NCBI GenBank assembly: GCA_019117605.1
Contig: DWZK01000080.1
Span: 1-40,453, forward strand
Direction of reading: 5' to 3'
Length of the DNA: 40,453 nucleotides
Source: Candidatus Intestinimonas stercoravium
GTDB taxonomy: Bacteria > Bacillota > Clostridia > Oscillospirales > Oscillospiraceae
Shown: in pieces, positions 21,515-28,869 of the stretch
How positions within the stretch are numbered: position 1 is the stretch's first letter
Layout of the letters: every line of letters begins with the position of its first letter
The notes under the pieces: model-generated
What the model was told of the DNA's origin: nothing
The model's database searches: none
Seen by the model: only the letters and a program-made list of their open reading frames with translations
Position numbers and translations under genes: made by a program

Positions 21515-22581
21515 GGGACGCCACCTTTCAGCAGATAGCCGGAGAACACCGGGCGCGCTGGCCGCTGATGGAGCCCCAGGACTATGGGAAGCTGGCCTAT
21601 CAGAGCGAGATGGGGCCCGAGCACGCGGTCTCTGACCCGGCCCTGGCTCTGGAGGAGATCCTGGCCGAGTGCCGCGCTCTGCCCCCGGACGCTCCCCGCC
21701 GCCTCCCTGAGGCCATCGGGAACGGCCTGTGCCGCTTCCACCTGTCCCCCCTCCATCTCTCCCAGGAGGGGCTGCTGCCGGTGCTGGCCATGCTCTTCAC
21801 CGCCACCGCCCGGCGGCACAGGGGCACCCGGCAGGGGCTGGAGGCCAGGCTGGCGGAGCTGGAGGGCCTGGGCGTACCGGGGATGGGCCCGTGGCTCCGG
21901 GCATACCGGGAGGAGGGCTGCCCGCCCCTCCACCACAGCGAGACGTTCCGCAGGGCCTACCGGCCCCATTACCGGGTGATCGCGGCGGACTATGTGCCCT
22001 TCCTCTTCGTGCTCCTGGCGGTCTATCCACTCTGGCGGGAGGGACGGCCCGCCATCGTGGCCATCGACGGCCGCTGCGGCAGCGGGAAGAGCGGCCTGGC
22101 TACCATGCTGGCGCAGGTGTTCCCCTGCAACGTGTTCCATATGGACGACTTCTATCTGCCCGCCGGGCGCAGGAGCCCCGAGCGGATGGCAAGGCCCGGA
22201 GGAGATATGGACGTGGAGCGGTTCCGCTCCCAGGTACTGGAGCCCTTGTCCAGGGGGGAGACGGTGACCTACCGGGCCTTCGACCGCGCGACCGGGACGG
22301 AGCGCCCGGCGGTGGAGGTCCCCTTCCGCCCCCTGAACGTGGTGGAGGGGAGCTGCTCCTGCCTGCCCGCCCTGCGGGACGCCTACCAGCTCCGGCTCTT
22401 CCTCACCTGCACGGTGGAGGAGCAGCGCCGCCGCCTCCTGGCGCGGGAAGGGCCGGAGAGGCTAAAGGCTTTCGAGACCCGGTGGATCCCCAGGGAGGAG
22501 GCATATTTCGCCGCCTGCCATGTGGAGGAGGAGAGCGACCTCACTGTGGACACCACAGACCTCCCGAGGACAGACGGGTGA
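21511..22581 (+). CDS. uridine kinase-like P-loop protein with extra N-terminal domain
   Basis: 356 aa. The C-terminal ~180 residues look like a uridine kinase/phosphoribulokinase fold: VAIDGRCGSGKSGLATMLA is the Walker A, FHMDDFYLP the Asp-rich substrate motif. A C-terminal EEQRRRLLAREGPERLKAF helix resembles the nucleoside kinase lid. The N-terminal ~170 residues (YGKLAYQSEMGPEHAV, NGLCRFHLSPLHLS) are of a type I cannot assign. The frame is open far upstream, but TTG 21511 has GAGGAGGGGG upstream and overlaps the DUF3842 stop, so it is the likely start. Substrate is unproven. Confidence 0.78.
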   Translation: MRDATFQQIAGEHRARWPLMEPQDYGKLAYQSEMGPEHAVSDPALALEEILAECRALPPDAPRRLPEAIGNGLCRFHLSPLHLSQEGLLPVLAMLFTATARRHRGTRQGLEARLAELEGLGVPGMGPWLRAYREEGCPPLHHSETFRRAYRPHYRVIAADYVPFLFVLLAVYPLWREGRPAIVAIDGRCGSGKSGLATMLAQVFPCNVFHMDDFYLPAGRRSPERMARPGGDMDVERFRSQVLEPLSRGETVTYRAFDRATGTERPAVEVPFRPLNVVEGSCSCLPALRDAYQLRLFLTCTVEEQRRRLLAREGPERLKAFETRWIPREEAYFAACHVEEESDLTVDTTDLPRTDG

Positions 22582-22590
22582 GAGCGACGA

Positions 22591-22624
22591 AGCGCCCCCC
22601 GCGGCGAAAGCCGCAGGGGGCGCT
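22591..22624. terminator. hairpin between convergent kinase-like gene and cysK
   Basis: AGCGCCCCC and GCGGC pair with GCCGC and GGGGGCGCT (one mismatch), tetraloop-like GAAA top. It is followed by CGTTCTT on the plus side. It probably serves both convergent genes. Confidence 0.7.
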
Positions 22625-22635
22625 CGTTCTTATCC

Positions 22636-23568
22636 CTATGCCTGGAACATGGGGGTGGAGAGGTAGCGGTCCCCGGTGTCGGGGAGGAGGACCACGATGG
22701 TCTTGCCGCGGCTCTCCGGCCGCTTGGCCAGCTGGATGGCCGCCCAGAGGGCGGCGCCGGAGGAGACGCCCGCCAGCACCCCCTCGGTCCGGCCCAGGAG
22801 GCGGCCCGTCTCGTAGGCGGCCTCCCCGGTGACCTGGATCACCTCGTCATAGACCGAGGTGTCCAGCACCTCCGGCACGAAGCCCGCGCCGATGCCCTGG
22901 AGGGGGTGCGGCCCGGCGGGACCGCCGGAGAGGACCGGGGAGCCGGCGGGCTCCACCGCCACCACCCGCAGGCCGGGGCGGCGCTCCTTCAGATAGCTCC
23001 CGGTCCCGGTGATGGTGCCGCCGGTGCCCACACCGGCCACGAAGATATCCACCTGGCCGTCGGTGTCCGCCCAGATCTCGGGGCCGGTGGCGGCCCGGTG
23101 AGCGGCGGGGTTGGCGGGGTTGGTGAACTGTCCGGCCAGGATGCCGCCGGGGGTCTCCCGGACCAGGGCCTCCGCCTTTCGGATGGCCCCCGCCATGCCC
23201 TCCGCCCCGGGAGTGAGGACCAGCTCCGCCCCGTAGGCCTTCATGAGGAGCTGCCGCTCCACCGACATGGTGTCCGGCATGACGATCACCACGCGGTAGC
23301 CCCGGACGGCCCCCAGGGCGGCCAGGCCGATGCCGGTGTTGCCCGAGGTGGGCTCCACGATGACCGAGCCGGGACCCAGCTCTCCGGCGGCCTCCGCCGC
23401 CTCCAGCATGGACAGGGCCACCCGGTCCTTCACCGACCCGGCGGGGTTGAAAGATTCCAGCTTTGCCAGGATCCTGGCCTCCAGGCCCAGCGCATCCTGG
23501 ATACGGCGCAGCTCCAGGAGGGGGGTGCCCCCCACCAGTTGCTCCACCGACGTATAGATACGGCCCAT
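22636..23568 (-). CDS. cysK: cysteine synthase (O-acetylserine sulfhydrylase)
   Basis: 310 aa. A PLP enzyme of cysteine synthesis that joins O-acetylserine and sulfide. The PLP lysine is in [16 protein letters not shown], the substrate loop is [11 protein letters not shown], and the phosphate-binding loop is [10 protein letters not shown]. The C terminus [15 protein letters not shown] and [14 protein letters not shown] completes the family pattern. The frame is open upstream of the chosen ATG, but AAGGAGG lies 8 bp before 23568. No cysE is adjacent and no T-box is seen. It has its own promoter. Confidence 0.95.
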   Translation of the reverse strand: MGRIYTSVEQLVGGTPLLELRRIQDALGLEARILAKLESFNPAGSVKDRVALSMLEAAEAAGELGPGSVIVEPTSGNTGIGLAALGAVRGYRVVIVMPDTMSVERQLLMKAYGAELVLTPGAEGMAGAIRKAEALVRETPGGILAGQFTNPANPAAHRAATGPEIWADTDGQVDIFVAGVGTGGTITGTGSYLKERRPGLRVVAVEPAGSPVLSGGPAGPHPLQGIGAGFVPEVLDTSVYDEVIQVTGEAAYETGRLLGRTEGVLAGVSSGAALWAAIQLAKRPESRGKTIVVLLPDTGDRYLSTPMFQA

Positions 23569-23598
23569 ACGGCTCGCCTCCTTGTGCTTGATACGGCC

Positions 23599-23628
23599 AT
23601 GATACCCCTCCGGCGGGAGGACTGTCAA
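23599..23628 (-). promoter_or_regulatory. promoter for cysK
   Basis: Minus-strand TTGACA (23623-23628) and TATCAT (23599-23604) with an 18-bp spacer, 30 bp upstream of the start codon. The short leader leaves no room for a riboswitch. Confidence 0.8.
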
Positions 23629-23651
23629 GGCGGAGAGAGCGTGGAGAGAGA

Positions 23652-23682
23652 AGAAAAAGCTCCCCCGCCGGAGCGGAGGAGC
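23652..23682 (-). terminator. terminator after the AI-2E family gene
   Basis: On the minus strand GCTCCTCCGC pairs with GCGGGGGAGC (one T-G pair) around TCCG, followed by TTTTTCTT. It lies 15 bp beyond the stop. Confidence 0.88.
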
Positions 23683-23696
23683 CATATCGGAAGGAG

Positions 23697-24842
23697 TCAG
23701 CCCTCCTGCTTTCGGGAGCGGCTGAGCCGCCGCCGCACATCGCGGCGCAGGAGGGTATAGAGGATGGAGGCCACCGGCACGCTGAGGAGCATCCCCAGGA
23801 AGCCGAAGAGCCCGCCGCCCACGGTGACCGCAGCCAGCACCCAGATGCCGGGCAGGCCCAGAGAGGTGCCCACCACCCGGGGGTAGATCACGTTCCCCTC
23901 GAACTGCTGGAGGAGGACCAGGAACACCAGGAAGATGAGGGCCTTCATGGGGGCCACCATCAGCAGCAGGAGGGCGGAGGTGAAGCCGCCCACATAGGCG
24001 CCCACGATGGGGACCAGGGCGGACACGCCGATGATGACGGCGATGAGCAGGGCGTAGTCCAGCCGCAGGATGACCATGCCCAGGAAGGTGAGCCCGCCCA
24101 GGATACAGGCCTCGGTGAGCTGGCCGGTGACGAAGCGGCTGAAGGTGCCGGCGGTGAGGGCGGTGACATCCAGGATCCCCTCATAGAGCTCCTTGGGCAG
24201 ATAGGCCCGCAGCACCCGGCGGCACTGGCCCAGAAGGGTATCCTTCCCCGCCAGCATATAGATGGAGAAGACCAGGGAGAGCACCGCAGTCACCAGGATG
24301 GACACCAGATTGCTGGTGAGGCCCAGCAGATAGGGGACCGAACTGGTGAGCACTTCCATGACCTTGCCGAAGGAGTCCTGGAGGATGGCCTGCACCTTGT
24401 CCATGAGCTGATCCATACCGGCGATGGCCTGGCCCTCCACGTTGAACCACTCCAGGAAGCCGTTGATCCAGGCCTGGACCTGCCGCATATACCCCTCCAG
24501 ATTGGAGAGGAAGGTGCCCACGCTGCCCACGAACTGGGGGATCACGAAGGCCACCAGGGCAGCCACCACCCCGAAGAGGAGCAGATAAGAGAGGAGCACC
24601 GCCAGAGGTATACTGGCCCGGGCCAGGCGGGTGCCGTGGAAGAGGCGGTCCAGCTGCCGCCGGAAGAAGGCGCAGGGCTGTGTGAGGACGAAAGCCACCG
24701 CCAGTCCCGCGAAGAGGGGCGTGAACTGGGAGAGCACCATGACCGCCACCCGCCACAGGTCGTCGAAGCGGACGATGACGAAGATGAGGCCCACAGTGAA
24801 AGTGATGAGGAGGAGCAGGCTGCGGAAGAGCTTCCTATCCAT
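23697..24842 (-). CDS. AI-2E family transporter (UPF0118)
   Basis: 381 aa with about seven to eight membrane helices. It belongs to the AI-2E/PF01594 permease family: the long central soluble segment (about 110-160), [10 protein letters not shown], then the C-terminal helices with [15 protein letters not shown] and [35 protein letters not shown]. Members have been linked to autoinducer-2 export or Na+/H+ exchange; in Clostridia the substrate is not known. The start has TGGAG 8 bp upstream. It is a single-gene unit with its own promoter and terminator, downstream of tyrA. Confidence 0.9.
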   Translation of the reverse strand: MDRKLFRSLLLLITFTVGLIFVIVRFDDLWRVAVMVLSQFTPLFAGLAVAFVLTQPCAFFRRQLDRLFHGTRLARASIPLAVLLSYLLLFGVVAALVAFVIPQFVGSVGTFLSNLEGYMRQVQAWINGFLEWFNVEGQAIAGMDQLMDKVQAILQDSFGKVMEVLTSSVPYLLGLTSNLVSILVTAVLSLVFSIYMLAGKDTLLGQCRRVLRAYLPKELYEGILDVTALTAGTFSRFVTGQLTEACILGGLTFLGMVILRLDYALLIAVIIGVSALVPIVGAYVGGFTSALLLLMVAPMKALIFLVFLVLLQQFEGNVIYPRVVGTSLGLPGIWVLAAVTVGGGLFGFLGMLLSVPVASILYTLLRRDVRRRLSRSRKQEG

Positions 24843-24874
24843 CCGAAAACTCCATTCTGTATCGAGATAAGACC

Positions 24875-24903
24875 ACTATACCCCGGCAGGAGGGAGAAGT
24901 CAA
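24875..24903 (-). promoter_or_regulatory. promoter for the AI-2E family gene
   Basis: Minus-strand TTGACT (24898-24903) and TATAGT (24875-24880) with a 17-bp spacer, 33 bp upstream of the start. It lies in the 101-bp gap after tyrA, where no terminator is seen. Confidence 0.78.
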
Positions 24904-24943
24904 GGAAGGAAAAATGAAGATATCCGTAAGAAAAGCTTTCGCC

Positions 24944-25786
24944 TCACTCCAGGTCCATATGCCGCTTCCGGCTGGCGGACCAGGCCAGTTTCTCCGAGAG
25001 AGCGGGCACGTCGCCCCGCTCCAGCACCTCCCGGTAGGCGCGCAGGTTGTCCTCCAGGTTGCGGATGACCTTGGTGAGAGCGGGGGCGTTCATGGAGAAG
25101 AGCTCCGTCCACAGGGGCACGTCCAGGGCGGCCACCCGGGTGCAGTCCCGGAAAGAGCCCCCCTCGAAGCCCTTGCAGTCGAAGAGGTCCGGGTCGTCGC
25201 ACACGGCCACGGCCATGATGTGCATGACCTGGCTGGTATAGGCGATGATGGCGTCGTGCTTCTGGGGGGTGGTCTCCACCACGTCCCGGCAGCCGATGTA
25301 GGCGGCCATCCGCTCCAGCAGGGCCACATGCTCCGGACGGCTCTGGGGCCGGGGGGCGAGGATGAAGTGGGCCCCCCGGAAGAGATCCCTGTCGGCGTGG
25401 AAGATGCCGGAGGTCTCTTTGCCCGCCATGGGGTGGCAGCCGATGAAGTCCACCTCCGGGGGGAGGACGGCGGCGGCGTCCACGATGGCGGTCTTGATGC
25501 CGCACACATCGGTGACCAGGGCGCCGGGCTTGAAGCCGGCCCGGTGGGCGGAGAGGAAGTCCACGATCCCCCGGGGGTGGAGACAGAGGAAGACCACGTC
25601 CGCCGTTCGGACGGCGGCATCTCCGTCGGCGGTCACCCGGTCGGCGGCGGCGTGGGACTCGGCAAAGGCCAGGGTGGCGGCATCCCGGTCCACCCCGACC
25701 ACCTCATAGTCCTCGAAGCCCCGCAGGGCCATGGACAGGGAGCCGCCGATCAGCCCCATGCCGATGATGACGATCTGCTTTTTCAC
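24944..25786 (-). CDS. tyrA: prephenate dehydrogenase
   Basis: 280 aa. It oxidatively decarboxylates prephenate to 4-hydroxyphenylpyruvate for tyrosine synthesis, NAD(P)-dependent. The Rossmann start is QIVIIGMGLIGGSLSMAL (GxGxxG at 9-14). Conserved motifs are GCHPMAGKETSG (substrate-binding His and catalytic region) and LTPQKHD-like TTPQKHDAIIAYTSQ. GGSFRDCTRVA is the family helix. It lacks a C-terminal ACT domain, so direct tyrosine feedback through ACT is absent here; control may come from the leader upstream of aroF. The start is GTG with GGGAGGT 8 bp upstream. It follows aroF by 27 bp on the same transcript. Confidence 0.95.
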   Translation of the reverse strand: MKKQIVIIGMGLIGGSLSMALRGFEDYEVVGVDRDAATLAFAESHAAADRVTADGDAAVRTADVVFLCLHPRGIVDFLSAHRAGFKPGALVTDVCGIKTAIVDAAAVLPPEVDFIGCHPMAGKETSGIFHADRDLFRGAHFILAPRPQSRPEHVALLERMAAYIGCRDVVETTPQKHDAIIAYTSQVMHIMAVAVCDDPDLFDCKGFEGGSFRDCTRVAALDVPLWTELFSMNAPALTKVIRNLEDNLRAYREVLERGDVPALSEKLAWSASRKRHMDLE

Positions 25787-25813
25787 GAAAAAGACCTCCC
25801 GGCGAGCGGCTGC

Positions 25814-26830
25814 TCAGATGGTGCGGCCCACGCAGGGGGCCAGGGCGCGGAGCTTGCCCATGAGGGCGTCGAACTGGGCGGGGGTGATGGACTGGGCCCC
25901 GTCGCACTTGGCGTGGGGGGGATCGTTGTGCACCTCGATGATGAGGCCGTCCGCCCCCGCGGCGATGGCGGCCATGCTCATCCGCTCCACCATCCAGGCC
26001 TGGCCGCAGGCGTGGGAGGGGTCCACCACCACCGGCAGGTGGGAGAGCTTCTTCACCGCCAGCACCGCCGACAGGTCCAGGGTGTTGCGGGTGAAGGTCT
26101 CGAAGGTGCGGATGCCCCGCTCGCAGAGGATCACTTTGTCGTTGCCGCCGGCCATGATGTACTCGGCGGACATGAGCCACTCCTCGATGGTGGAGGAGAG
26201 GCCCCGCTTGAGGAGGATGGGCTTGGTGGTGCGGCCCAGCTGCTTGAGCAGGTCGAAGTTCTGCATGTTCCGGGCCCCCACCTGGATCACATCCACGCAC
26301 ATCTCGAACATCTCGATGTTGTCGGTGGACATGATCTCGGTGACGATGGGCAGGCCGGTGGCCGCCCGGGCCTCCTGGAGGAGCCGGATGCCGTCGTTGC
26401 CCATGCCCTGGAAGGAGTAGGGGGAGGTGCGGGGCTTGAAGGCCCCGCCCCGGAGGGCGGAGGCCCCGCTCTCCTTCACCGCCCGGGCCACCTCCACGAT
26501 CTGCGCCTCGCTCTCCACCGAGCAGGGGCCGGCGATCACGGCCAGCTTCTCCCCGCCCACCAGGGCGCCGCCTCCCAGATCGATCACCGAGTCGTCGGGG
26601 TGGTACTTCCGGTTGGCCTTCTTGTAGGGCTCGGTGACCCGCATGACCCGCTCCACGCCGGGGAGCAGAGAGACCTTCTCCTGGTCGATGCGGGAGGCGT
26701 CTCCCTCCGCGCCCAGGATCGTGGTCTCGGAGCCCTTGGACACCATGACCTTCACGCCGCCCTCCTCCATAGCCTTCACGGCGGCCTGGAGCTGCTCGGG
26801 CGTAAAGCCCGGTCTCATGATAACGACCAT
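25814..26830 (-). CDS. aroF: 3-deoxy-7-phosphoheptulonate (DAHP) synthase, type I-beta
   Basis: 338 aa. The first step of the shikimate pathway, condensing PEP and erythrose-4-phosphate. An N-terminal ferredoxin-like regulatory domain (about 1-70, MVVIMRPGFTPEQLQAAVKA) precedes the TIM barrel. The barrel shows VIAGPCSVES, LRGGAFKPRTSPYSFQG, LLKRGLSSTIEEWL, VILCERGIRTFE and VVDPSHACG. In other bacteria this N-terminal domain gives feedback inhibition by Tyr or Phe. AAAGGATGACAG precedes the start. Upstream lie a Tyr-rich leader peptide and an intrinsic terminator, so expression is probably attenuated by tyrosine supply. tyrA follows at 27 bp, so the enzyme is dedicated largely to tyrosine. Confidence 0.96.
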   Translation of the reverse strand: MVVIMRPGFTPEQLQAAVKAMEEGGVKVMVSKGSETTILGAEGDASRIDQEKVSLLPGVERVMRVTEPYKKANRKYHPDDSVIDLGGGALVGGEKLAVIAGPCSVESEAQIVEVARAVKESGASALRGGAFKPRTSPYSFQGMGNDGIRLLQEARAATGLPIVTEIMSTDNIEMFEMCVDVIQVGARNMQNFDLLKQLGRTTKPILLKRGLSSTIEEWLMSAEYIMAGGNDKVILCERGIRTFETFTRNTLDLSAVLAVKKLSHLPVVVDPSHACGQAWMVERMSMAAIAAGADGLIIEVHNDPPHAKCDGAQSITPAQFDALMGKLRALAPCVGRTI

Positions 26831-26856
26831 ATTCTGTCATCCTTTCTTATGTTTTC

Positions 26857-26896
26857 GTAAAAAAAGACCGCGGCGGACCCAAATGGCCGCCGCGGT
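26857..26896 (-). terminator. attenuator terminator upstream of aroF
   Basis: On the minus strand ACCGCGGCGG pairs perfectly with CCGCCGCGGT (26867-26876 with 26887-26896) around a 10-nt loop, followed by CTTTTTTT. It ends about 26 bp before the aroF start and after the leader peptide, so it must be bypassed for aroF-tyrA to be transcribed from the leader promoter. The loop contains TTTGGGT, complementary to ACCCAAA at the 3' end of the leader peptide gene. Confidence 0.92.
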
Positions 26897-26925
26897 GGGG
26901 ATCCCTTATGCTTCCCGTCCGTGAG

Positions 26926-27009
26926 CTACCTTTTTTGGGTACGCAAAAAACCGCTACCAAAATAGTAACGGTAGGAGTACCCATAATAATAGCTCCGGCA
27001 AAGCGTCAT
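26926..27009 (-). CDS. tyrosine-rich leader peptide of the aroF-tyrA operon
   Basis: A 27-codon frame on the minus strand: ATG at 27009, TAG at 26926-26928. Residues 7-17 read YYYGYSYRYYF; Tyr is at 7, 8, 9, 11, 13, 15 and 16 and Phe at 17 and 21. AAGGAAG lies about 10 bp upstream of the ATG. The Tyr-codon run overlaps one arm of a hairpin, CTACC/GGTAG (or CCGTTAC/GTAGCGG with one G-U pair), and the frame is followed by the attenuator terminator. This is the layout of a ribosome-mediated attenuator that senses charged tRNA-Tyr. A Tyr content of 7 in 27 is far above chance. Not tested; folding and covariation would settle it. Confidence 0.85.
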   Translation of the reverse strand: MTLCRSYYYGYSYRYYFGSGFLRTQKR

Positions 27010-27036
27010 AAGTGGAACACTTCCTTTTCTGTCTTG

Positions 27037-27065
27037 ACTTTAGCACTTTTAGGCGGTGAAGTCAA
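27037..27065 (-). promoter_or_regulatory. promoter for the aroF-tyrA leader, inside a dyad
   Basis: Minus-strand TTGACT (27060-27065) and TAAAGT (27037-27042, preceded by TG one base off, an extended -10) with a 17-bp spacer. CTTGACTT (27033-27040) and AAGTCAAG (27059-27066) form an inverted repeat spanning both boxes, a possible operator. Confidence 0.72.
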
Positions 27066-27098
27066 GAGGTATTTTTGGCGGGAGGAGCAAAAATATGG

Positions 27099-27974
27099 TC
27101 ATACGCCGGTGAGGTCGAAGGGGGGGATGAAGGCGGCGTCGTCCGCCCCCGGGTCCTGGCAGTAGCCCTCCAGCCCCAGGGCGGACATATAGGCGGCGGC
27201 GCTTCGGGCCTCACTGCGCCGGAGCTTCCGGCCGATCTCGGGGAAGTCGGCGGCATGGCCCAGGGGGAGGTACTGGCTCATGAGGGAGAAGAGCACCGCC
27301 CCCGGCGGGAAGTGGGCCGCCACCCAGTCCATCACCGCCTTGGCCTCGGGCACATGGCCGGGGAGGATCAGGTGGCGGATCACCACGCCCCGCTTGAGCA
27401 GGCCGTCCTCCCCGAAGACGCAGGGGCCGGTCTGCCGGTACATCTCCAGGATGGCGGCGGCAGCGGTCTCCGGGTAGTCCTCCGCCCCGGAATAGCGCAG
27501 GGCCAGGGCGGGGTCCAGGTACTTGAGGTCGGGGAGGTAGATGTCGATCTTCCCCTCCAGGGCCCGGAGGACCTCCACCCGGTCGTAGCCCCCGGAGTTC
27601 CACACCACCGGCACGGGGAGGGGCTCCTCCAGCAGGGCGCAGACCACATGGGCGAAGTGGGTGGGGCTCACCAGGTCGATGTTGTGGGCCCCCTGGGCGA
27701 CGAGCTCCAGGCAGATCTCCCGCAGGCGGGAGAGGGGGACGGGGCGGCCGAAGTCCCGGTGGCTGATCTGGTCGTTCTGGCAGAACACGCAGTCCAGGGA
27801 GCAGCCGGAGAAGAAGATGGTCCCGGCCCCCCGGGTGCCGGAGAGGGGGGGCTCCTCCCACTGGTGGAGGGCGGCCCGGGCCAGCACCGGCAGGGCGGGC
27901 ATCCGGCAGCGGCCCTCTCCTGCCGTATCGGTGCGCAGGGCGCCGCAGCGGCGGGGGCAGAGGTCGCAGATCAC
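27099..27974 (-). CDS. radical SAM protein (PflX/COG1313-like)
   Basis: 291 aa. The radical SAM cluster motif is CSLDCVFC (CxxxCxxC) in FFSGCSLDCVFCQN, and an additional Cys-rich N terminus reads CDLCPRRCGALR with GEGRCRM, as in PFL-activase-like PflX proteins. Further family features are the H-bearing SPTHFAHVV, NSGGYD and DIYLPDLKYLD. The partner enzyme or substrate is unknown. The frame is open upstream through the HTH gene, but GTG 27974 overlaps its stop (GTGA) and gives the expected N terminus, so the two genes are translationally coupled. It is the last gene of the mutY-tdk-HTH unit; the aroF leader promoter starts 34 bp downstream. Confidence 0.87.
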   Translation of the reverse strand: MICDLCPRRCGALRTDTAGEGRCRMPALPVLARAALHQWEEPPLSGTRGAGTIFFSGCSLDCVFCQNDQISHRDFGRPVPLSRLREICLELVAQGAHNIDLVSPTHFAHVVCALLEEPLPVPVVWNSGGYDRVEVLRALEGKIDIYLPDLKYLDPALALRYSGAEDYPETAAAAILEMYRQTGPCVFGEDGLLKRGVVIRHLILPGHVPEAKAVMDWVAAHFPPGAVLFSLMSQYLPLGHAADFPEIGRKLRRSEARSAAAYMSALGLEGYCQDPGADDAAFIPPFDLTGV

Positions 27975-28192
27975 AGCTGGTGGAGCTCCCGGTCGTCGGT
28001 CCGGCCCATGAGCCAGTCCACCGACACCTGGAAGTAGTCGGCCAGCTTCAGCAGACTGGTATAGTGGGGCTTGGCCTCCTCGTTCTCCAGCCGCTGATAG
28101 GCCCTGACCACCATGCCCCCCGCCCGGGCCACCTGGGCCTGTGTCAACCGGTGCTCCCTGCGGAGCAGCTTGATGCGCTCGTTGAAGATCAT
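27971..28192 (-). CDS. small XRE-family HTH regulator
   Basis: 73 aa, a single Cro/C1-type helix-turn-helix domain: IKLLRREHRLTQAQVARAGGMVVRAYQRLENEEAKP, then LLKLADYFQVSVDWLMGRTDD. Such single-domain proteins usually bind DNA as dimers; the target is unknown. The start has GGGGGTC 6 bp upstream. It sits 34 bp after tdk and overlaps the radical SAM gene by 4 bp, so it may regulate its own unit. Confidence 0.9.
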   Translation of the reverse strand: MIFNERIKLLRREHRLTQAQVARAGGMVVRAYQRLENEEAKPHYTSLLKLADYFQVSVDWLMGRTDDRELHQL

Positions 28193-28226
28193 GGAAAGAC
28201 CCCCTTGGCATACAAAGGATAACGGC

Positions 28227-28841
28227 TTATGATAGATCTGCGGCGCCGGCCGGGCCCCCGCCGGGCCGGTGGAAGTCGGGGCCCAAGTCCCCCTCCCGCC
28301 AGTGCTTGCGGCACAGGCCGATATACTGGTCGTTGGCCCCCAGCACCACCTGCTCCCCCTCCCGCAGGACGTTGCCGTCCCTGTCGAAGCGGGCGTTGCA
28401 GGTGGCCTTCTTGCCGCACCAGCAGATGGTCTTGACCTCTTCGATGATGTCGGCGGTGGCCAGCAGCTCCTGGGAGCCGGGGAAGAGCTTCCCGCTGAAG
28501 TCCGCCCGCAGGCCGTAGCAGATCACCGGGATGCTCCAGTCGTCCACGATGTGGACCAGGAACTGCACCTCCTCCCGGCTGAGGAACTGGGCCTCGTCCA
28601 CGATGACGCAGGCGTAGCCCTTGAGTTCCGCCTCCGGCATGGCCATGAGGTCGGTGAAGTAGATGCACGCGTGGCTCAGGCCCATGCGGGAGGCCACGAA
28701 CCGGGCCCCGTCCCGCTGGTCCAGCTCCGGCTTCACCAGCAGGGCCTCCTGGCCCCGCTCCTCGTAGTTGTAGCGCACCATCAGCGCGTTGGCGGTCTTG
28801 CTGGAGCCCATGACTCCGTAGCGGAAATAGAGCTTTGCCAT
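28227..28841 (-). CDS. tdk: thymidine kinase (type II)
   Basis: 204 aa. It phosphorylates thymidine in nucleotide salvage. The P-loop is GVMGSSKT (residues 9-16) and the catalytic/Walker B segment is IVDEAQFLS. The lasso-domain zinc ligands are in CWCGKKATCNARF and the later LCRKHW. YIGLCRKH and GANDQYIG are typical of the substrate loop. The start is preceded by GAGGACGAGG. It lies 28 bp downstream of mutY and is probably co-transcribed with it. The C terminus is rich in Gly/Pro/Ala and may be disordered. Confidence 0.95.
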   Translation of the reverse strand: MAKLYFRYGVMGSSKTANALMVRYNYEERGQEALLVKPELDQRDGARFVASRMGLSHACIYFTDLMAMPEAELKGYACVIVDEAQFLSREEVQFLVHIVDDWSIPVICYGLRADFSGKLFPGSQELLATADIIEEVKTICWCGKKATCNARFDRDGNVLREGEQVVLGANDQYIGLCRKHWREGDLGPDFHRPGGGPAGAADLS

Positions 28842-28869
28842 CCTCTCGTCCTCTCTCTGTAGCGTGTAT

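Noticed and set aside
24914-26860. 648-codon plus-strand frame opposite aroF-tyrA
   Set aside because: Antisense shadow. The minus strand encodes two complete, conserved enzymes, and the plus frame is a His/Gly/Asp-rich low-complexity product.
10980-27050. Shared AAAGTGCTAAAGT near 10983 and in the aroF promoter
   Set aside because: A 13-base match in 40 kb is expected by chance several times, and the two sites differ in position relative to the promoter boxes.
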